Shown here: one piece after another, positions 13,709 to 17,811 of the stretch
Numbering within the stretch: the first letter of the stretch is position 1
Layout of the letters: each line of letters begins with the position of its first letter
Assembly (NCBI GenBank): GCA_910584285.1
Contig: CAJTYK010000043.1
Span: 1 to 17,811, forward strand
DNA from: an uncultured Oscillospiraceae bacterium
Lineage (GTDB): Bacteria; Bacillota; Clostridia; Oscillospirales; Oscillospiraceae
Reading direction: 5' to 3'
Length of the DNA: 17,811 nt
Translations under genes and position numbers: made by a program
Notes under the pieces: generated by a model
The model's database searches: none
What the model saw: the letters and a program-made list of their open reading frames with translations, nothing else
Told to the model about the DNA's origin: nothing

Positions 13709-15088
13709 TTATTCCAGCGCGTTCACCAGATCCTTGAACGCGTTTCCCCGCTCCATAAAATTTTTGAAGCGATCAAAGGACGCGCTGGCCGGCGACAGGA
13801 TCACCACATCCCCCGGCTCCGCCAGGGCCCGGGCCCGCTCCACCGCCTCCCGCAGATCGGCGCAGTCCACAATCCCCGGCGCCCCCGGCTCATACCCCGG
13901 CGCGGCCAGCACCGCCGCCTTGATCTTCTCCGCCGTGTCCCCGGTGAGCAGCAGCGTCTTGACTGATTTGACAACCTCCGGCCCCAGTTCGTCGTAGGGG
14001 ATGTGCTTGTCGTATCCCCCGGCGATGAGGATCACCTTATCCTGAAAAGAGCGCAGCCCCGCGATGGTGCGGCTGGGGCTGGAGGCGATGGAGTCGTTGT
14101 ACCACCGCACTCCGTCCAGCTCCCGCACCAGCTCGATGCGGTGCTCCACCCCGTTGAAGGTGCGGGCGAAGTCCCGGATCACCTCGTCGGGCACCAGCTC
14201 CTCTACCACAGCGATGGCCGCCATGTAATTCTCCAGGTTGTGCAGGCCGGGCAGGCGGATATCCTCCTGGTGGAGCACCGGGCGGCCACAGTACATCACC
14301 ATGCCGTCCTTTAAGTATACCCCCTGCTCCAACGGTTTTTTCCTGCTGAACAGCGTCACCTGCCCCCGGGCCTCTCTGGCGAAGCCGGCGGTGATCTCGT
14401 TGTCCGCGTTGAGCACCAGCTTATCACAAGCGTCCTGGTAAGCAAAGATGTTCCGTTTGGCCGCCACATACTCCTCCATATCTTTATGGACGTCCAGGTG
14501 GTTGGGCGCCAAATTGGTGATCACCGCGATGCTGGGGCTCTGCTTCATGGTGAGCAGCTGGAAGGAGGACAGTTCCAGCACCACCATGTCGTCCGGCCGG
14601 ATCTCGTCCACCCGGCACAGCAGCGGGTTGCCGATGTTCCCCCCCACAAAGGTGCGATAGCCCGCCGCCTTCAGCATCCCGGCGATGATAGTTGTTGTGG
14701 TGGTTTTGCCGTCTGATCCGGTCACCGCGATGATCCGGCAGGGACACAGGGACAAGAACGCCTCCATCTCCGAGGTGAGCACCGCCCCCGCCTCCACCGC
14801 CCGGGCGATCTGGGGCACGTCGGGCCGCAGGCCCGGGGTGCGGAAGATCACGTCCGCCCCCTCCAGGTGATCCAGGTAGTCGGGACCCAGGGCCGCCTCC
14901 AGCCCCCGGCACTCCAGCGACTCAATGAGGCCGTTGAACTCCTCCCGCCGCCGCTTGTCGCAGGCCAGCACGTCCACGCCCGCGTCCAGCAACCGCTCCA
15001 CCAGGGGCGTGTTGGACACGCCCAGACCGATCACGGCCACCCGCTTTCCCTTTAACCCGTCCATATATTGCTTCAGTGCCGATTCCAT
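13709..15088 (-). CDS. murD: UDP-N-acetylmuramoyl-L-alanine:D-glutamate ligase
   Basis: MurD adds D-glutamate to UDP-MurNAc-L-alanine in the cytosol, an ATP-dependent step of peptidoglycan synthesis. From ATG 15,088 it has 459 residues, normal for MurD. The N-terminal Rossmann part has GKRVAVIGLGVSNTPL, the ATP loop is AVTGSDGKTTTTT (about 122-134), followed by VVLELSSFQLL, ITNLAPNHLDVH, GVEHRIELV, WYNDSIASSPSRT and LSPASASFDRF. The frame is open up to 15,181, but the promoter -10 box at 15,153-15,158 rules out that start. GGAGGT lies 10 bases before ATG 15,088. ATG 15,106 is in frame but lacks a good Shine-Dalgarno sequence. No other division or cell-wall (dcw) gene is adjacent. Confidence 0.95.
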   Translation of the reverse strand: MESALKQYMDGLKGKRVAVIGLGVSNTPLVERLLDAGVDVLACDKRRREEFNGLIESLECRGLEAALGPDYLDHLEGADVIFRTPGLRPDVPQIARAVEAGAVLTSEMEAFLSLCPCRIIAVTGSDGKTTTTTIIAGMLKAAGYRTFVGGNIGNPLLCRVDEIRPDDMVVLELSSFQLLTMKQSPSIAVITNLAPNHLDVHKDMEEYVAAKRNIFAYQDACDKLVLNADNEITAGFAREARGQVTLFSRKKPLEQGVYLKDGMVMYCGRPVLHQEDIRLPGLHNLENYMAAIAVVEELVPDEVIRDFARTFNGVEHRIELVRELDGVRWYNDSIASSPSRTIAGLRSFQDKVILIAGGYDKHIPYDELGPEVVKSVKTLLLTGDTAEKIKAAVLAAPGYEPGAPGIVDCADLREAVERARALAEPGDVVILSPASASFDRFKNFMERGNAFKDLVNALE

Positions 15089-15152
15089 ACCCAACTGCAC
15101 CTCCATGTCGTCGATCCGCTTCTGCCCAAAGGCAGAATTTGCGTGCAGAGGT

Positions 15153-15181
15153 ATTATACCCCATTCAATTCCATTTGACAA
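15153..15181 (-). promoter_or_regulatory. murDp: murD operon promoter
   Basis: On the minus strand TTGTCA (15,176-15,181) and a perfect TATAAT (15,153-15,158) are separated by 17 bases. The expected start is near 15,146, giving a leader of about 58 bases before ATG 15,088. Its -35 box overlaps the rnpB -35 box on the other strand. It may drive the whole operon down to 5,783. Confidence 0.8.
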
Positions 15182-15203
15182 TCACCCAAAGTTGAAGTAC
15201 AAT
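15175..15203 (+). promoter_or_regulatory. rnpBp: rnpB promoter
   Basis: TTGACA at 15,175-15,180 and TACAAT at 15,198-15,203 with a 17-base spacer. The expected start near 15,210 coincides with the 5' strand of the P1 helix of RNase P RNA, which supports the call. Confidence 0.88.
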
Positions 15204-15210
15204 GAATTTC

Positions 15211-15565
15211 GCAAGCAAGCTGGACAGCCGCGCGGCCAGGCCGAAAGGCCGTCCGTGAGGAAAGTCCGGGCTCCGCAGGGCAAGGATAACGGGTAACACC
15301 CGCCGGGGGCGACCCCAGGAAAAGTGCAACAGAAATAGTCCGCCGGCGGGTTTGTACCTGCCGGTAAGGGTGGAAAGGCGAGGTAAGAGCTCACCCAATG
15401 GCGTGTGAAAGCGCCCATTGCTGTAAACTCTATCCGGAGCAACGCCGTGGAGGGACACAAGGCCGGCCCGGCCGTCCCGGGGAGGCGGCTGGAGCGCGTT
15501 GGCAACAGCGCGTCGAGATAGATGGCTGTCTTAAATGACAGAACCCGGCTTACAGGCTTACTTGC
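15211..15565 (+). ncRNA. rnpB: RNase P RNA, bacterial type A
   Basis: This is the catalytic RNA that trims the 5' leader of pre-tRNAs, together with the protein RnpA. Conserved elements are in order: GAGGAAAGTCCGGGCTCC at 15,257-15,274 (CR-I/P4), AAAGTGCAACAGAAA at 15,321-15,335, GGTAAGAGCTCACC at 15,382-15,395, and AGATAGATGGCTGTC at 15,516-15,530 (CR-V). The P1 helix pairs GCAAGCAAGC at 15,211-15,220 with GCTTACTTGC at 15,556-15,565, allowing one G-U pair, and this fixes both ends. The length of about 355 nt is normal. A strong promoter precedes it and a terminator follows. Confidence 0.97.
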
Positions 15566-15570
15566 ACCAG

Positions 15571-15601
15571 AGGTGGGGCTCCTTGAGGGCCCTGCCTTTT
15601 T
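15571..15601 (+). terminator. rnpB terminator
   Basis: AGGTGGGGCTC at 15,571-15,581 pairs with GGGCCCTGCCT at 15,587-15,597, including three wobble pairs, around a CTTGA loop. TTTTT follows at 15,597-15,601. It lies 5 bases after the mature RNA end. Confidence 0.8.
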
Positions 15602-15659
15602 CTGTCCATTATGTCCTTCCCCGGCCGGTTTTCCCAGGAGATTTCTTTTCTTTTATCCG

Positions 15660-15688
15660 TTGCGTTCTCCCGCCGGATACTATATAAT
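15660..15688 (+). promoter_or_regulatory. Promoter of the pyrC-pyrF operon
   Basis: A perfect TATAAT at 15,683-15,688 has TTGCGT at 15,660-15,665 with a 17-base spacer, so the -35 box is weak. The leader would be only about 28 bases, too short for a PyrR-type attenuator. Confidence 0.6.
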
Positions 15689-15722
15689 AAATCAAACCAT
15701 TGACAACAGGAGGGACAACGCT

Positions 15723-16997
15723 TTGCGGCTTTTGATCCAGGGCGGTCGGGTGCTCGACCCCGCCCAGGGCGTGGACGAACGCCTGGATATTCTCATTGAG
15801 GACGGGAAAATTGCCCAGCTGGGCAAGCATTTAGCGGCAGATGGCGCACAGGTGCTGTCCGCCGCCGGACTTACGGCAGCCCCCGGGCTGGTGGATCTGC
15901 ACGTCCACCTGCGGGAGCCGGGCTTCGAGGCCAAGGAGACGGTGGCCACCGGCTGCGCCGCCGCCGCTCGAGGAGGCGTAACCACGTTGGTGGCTATGCC
16001 CAACACACGCCCTGCCACCGACTGTCCGGACATCGTCCGGCTGGTGCGGGGCAAGGCCGCCCCCACCGGAATCAATGTCCTCCCCGCCGGAGCGGTGACG
16101 GTGGGACAGAAGGGCGAACAGCTCACCGACTTTGCCGCCCTGAAGGCGGCGGGGGCGCCTGCCCTTACCGACGACGGGGTGCCCATTCAGAACCTGGCCC
16201 TGCTCCGGCAGGCTATGCTGGAAGCGAAGCGGCTGGACCTGCCCCTGCTGGATCACTGCGAGGACAGGGACATGGTACAAAATTTCGCTGTCAACGAGGG
16301 GGCCGTCTCCCAGAAGCTGAATCTCCCCGGCCGCCCCGCTATTGCGGAGGAGCTGCAGATCATGCGGGACGTGATGCTGGCAGAGGAAACCGGGGCCCAT
16401 GTCCACATCTGCCACATCTCCACCGCAAAGGGGGTGGACATCGTCCGGCAGGCCAAGACCCGGGGCGTCCAGGTCACCTGCGAGACCTGTCCCCAATACT
16501 TCACCCTCACCCAGGAGGAGGTGCTTCGTCAGGGCGCCATGGCCCGGGTCAACCCGCCCCTGCGCACCCAGGCAGATTTGAAGGGCATCCGGGCAGGGCT
16601 GGCGGACGGCACCATTGACGCCATCGTCACCGACCACGCCCCCCACACCACCCAGGAAAAGGCCAAGCCCCTCCCCGACGCCCCCAGCGGCATGGTGGGG
16701 CTGGAGACTTCCTTGGCGCTGGCCCTCACTGGGCTGTACCACACCGGGCTGTTGCCCCTGGATCGGGTCATCGCGTTGATGTCCGCCGCCCCCGCGGCCC
16801 TGCTGGGGCTGGACAAGGGGACGCTGGCCCCTGGCCGGGACGCCGACCTTGTCCTGTTCGACCCGGACGAGGAGTGGGTCATCAATAAGAACCATTTCGC
16901 CTCAAAAGGCCGCAACACCCCTTTCCACGGCCGTGCCGTGCGGGGGAAAGTCAAGTATACCATTTCCCGGGGAAAGATTATTTACCAGGAGGATTAA
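15723..16997 (+). CDS. pyrC: Dihydroorotase (class I)
   Basis: PyrC reversibly cyclises N-carbamoyl-aspartate to dihydroorotate, step 3 of pyrimidine synthesis, in the cytosol with zinc. The 424-residue protein shows the amidohydrolase pattern: HVHLREPG (zinc His pair), GGVTTLVAMPNTRPATD, LLDHCEDRDM, HVHICHIST and VTDHAPHT (catalytic Asp). The start is TTG 15,723, with AGGAGGG at 15,708-15,714 and 8-base spacing, and the protein then begins directly with LRLLIQGGRVLDP as in the family. The same frame is open upstream to 15,522, but that part runs through rnpB and the promoter, so it is not coding. No aspartate carbamoyltransferase is adjacent. It is followed 3 bases later by pyrF. Confidence 0.96.
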   Translation: MRLLIQGGRVLDPAQGVDERLDILIEDGKIAQLGKHLAADGAQVLSAAGLTAAPGLVDLHVHLREPGFEAKETVATGCAAAARGGVTTLVAMPNTRPATDCPDIVRLVRGKAAPTGINVLPAGAVTVGQKGEQLTDFAALKAAGAPALTDDGVPIQNLALLRQAMLEAKRLDLPLLDHCEDRDMVQNFAVNEGAVSQKLNLPGRPAIAEELQIMRDVMLAEETGAHVHICHISTAKGVDIVRQAKTRGVQVTCETCPQYFTLTQEEVLRQGAMARVNPPLRTQADLKGIRAGLADGTIDAIVTDHAPHTTQEKAKPLPDAPSGMVGLETSLALALTGLYHTGLLPLDRVIALMSAAPAALLGLDKGTLAPGRDADLVLFDPDEEWVINKNHFASKGRNTPFHGRAVRGKVKYTISRGKIIYQED

Positions 16998-17000
16998 ACC

Positions 17001-17811
17001 ATGTCATTCGACGCATTGCAGGACAAGATCAAGGCCAAAAAGAACCCCACCGTGGCCGGGCTGGACGCCCGGGTGGAGTATGTGCCGCCCTACATCCTCA
17101 AAAAGTACACCGATCAGCATGGTGAAACCTTGAAGGCCGCCGCCCAGGCGGTGCTGGAGTTCGACAAGGGCCTCATCGACGCACTGGCGGACGTGGTGCC
17201 CGCCGTCAAGCCTCAGTCCGCCTACTTTGAGATGCTGGGCTGGCAGGGAATGCAGGCGCTGGAGGAGGTCATCGCCTACGCCAAGTCCAGGGATCTGTTT
17301 GTCATCGCCGACGTGAAGCGGGGGGACATCGGCACCACCGCCGCCGCCTACAGCGAGGCGTGGCTGGGCTCCACCCAGGTGGGCGGGACGGCCTGTCCGG
17401 TGTTTGACGCCGACTGCGTCACCCTCAACGGCTACATGGGCTCCGACGCCATCAAGCCCTTTTTGAAGGACTGCACCGAGCGGGACAAGTGCGCCTTTGT
17501 GCTGGCTAAGACCTCCAATCCCTCCTCCATGGAGCTCCAGGACATCGTCGCCGGGGATCGGCTGGTATACACCGTCATGGGCGACCTGATCCAGCGCTGG
17601 GGCCAGGGCACCGAGGGCAAGTACCACTATCAGGCCCTGGGCGCGGTGGTGGGGGCCACCCATCCCTCCGTCCTGAAGGAGCTGCGCTACCGGCTGGACA
17701 AGACCTTCTTCCTGGTGCCCGGCTATGGGGCCCAGGGAGGCACCGCCGCCGACGTGCGGTTCGCCTTCGACGAGCTGGGCCGGGGGGCCATCGTCAACGC
17801 CTCCCGCTCCA
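17001..17811 (+). CDS. pyrF: Orotidine 5'-phosphate decarboxylase, subfamily 2 (partial, cut by window end)
   Basis: PyrF decarboxylates OMP to UMP, the last step of UMP synthesis. Visible are AGLDAR (about 19-24), PAVKPQSAYFE with Lys70, and the catalytic DVKRGDIGTT with Asp104, Lys106 and Asp109, then GYMGSDAIKPFL, AKTSNPSS and FLVPGYGAQGG for phosphate binding. The longer insertions and the DVKRGDIG signature fit the roughly 300-residue subfamily 2, rather than the 230-residue form. ATG 17,001 has AGGAGG at 16,987-16,992, overlapping the end of pyrC, so the two genes form an operon. 270 codons are present with no stop, and the C-terminus lies beyond the window. Confidence 0.95.
   Translation, partial: MSFDALQDKIKAKKNPTVAGLDARVEYVPPYILKKYTDQHGETLKAAAQAVLEFDKGLIDALADVVPAVKPQSAYFEMLGWQGMQALEEVIAYAKSRDLFVIADVKRGDIGTTAAAYSEAWLGSTQVGGTACPVFDADCVTLNGYMGSDAIKPFLKDCTERDKCAFVLAKTSNPSSMELQDIVAGDRLVYTVMGDLIQRWGQGTEGKYHYQALGAVVGATHPSVLKELRYRLDKTFFLVPGYGAQGGTAADVRFAFDELGRGAIVNASRS

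Noticed and set aside
15089..15181. Upstream extension of the murD frame to 15,181
   Set aside because: The -10 box of the murD promoter lies inside it, and MurD homology starts after ATG 15,088.
15522..15722. Upstream extension of the pyrC frame
   Set aside because: It overlaps the 3' part of rnpB, its terminator and the pyrC promoter. TTG 15,723 has a strong ribosome site.
15689..15722. PyrR attenuator before pyrC
   Set aside because: The predicted leader is about 28 bases, with no anti-terminator or terminator fold.
1..17811. CRISPR array, tRNA or rRNA genes, defence genes
   Set aside because: I looked for spaced identical repeats, tRNA cloverleaf ends and rRNA core motifs and saw none. 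The only tandem array is the 23-bp set in the initiator gene, which has no spacers.

Overview
The window looks like the chromosome of a GC-rich, spore-forming, gut-type Clostridia, most like the Oscillospiraceae (Flavonifractor, Intestinimonas or Lawsonibacter relatives). Supporting signs are the spore genes cotJC (broken) and yunB, a type A RNase P RNA, an AtoE-type short-chain fatty-acid transporter as in butyrate-metabolising Firmicutes, and high-GC third codon positions. The genus is an inference.

Region 1 (1 to about 3,819) is the right-hand part of an integrative mobile element of lower GC than the chromosome; its left end lies outside the window. It carries a replication initiator, a DnaC-like helicase loader, a 44-codon ORF, a large serine recombinase with its own promoter inside a 16-bp inverted repeat, and a 64-residue coiled-coil protein. 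Inside the initiator gene are five tandem 23-bp imperfect repeats followed by an AT-rich stretch. The period is not a multiple of three, so the repeat is a DNA signal, probably the element's replication origin. The element ends inside a cotJC spore-coat gene, of which only the C-terminal 66 codons remain (3,819-4,019).

Region 2 (4,020-5,771) holds the cotJC terminator, a consensus sigma-A promoter and atoE, closed by a hairpin terminator shared with the convergent operon.

Region 3 (5,783-15,181, minus strand) reads as one long operon from a promoter at 15,153-15,181: murD, three tandem M42 metallo-aminopeptidases, a PLP-dependent methionine gamma-lyase-like enzyme, yunB, ligA and a membrane-anchored non-specific nuclease. 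Gaps are 1-55 bases, with one ATGA overlap.

Region 4 (15,175-17,811, plus strand) starts with rnpB, whose -35 box overlaps that of murD on the other strand. It is followed by a terminator and a pyrimidine operon: pyrC with a TTG start, then pyrF, cut by the window end. PyrC makes dihydroorotate and PyrF makes UMP.

The strongest leads are the iteron-like array inside the initiator gene, the cotJC junction (a possible sporulation-linked excision switch), the recombinase promoter inside a perfect inverted repeat, the small coiled-coil protein as a candidate recombination partner, and the M42 triplet.
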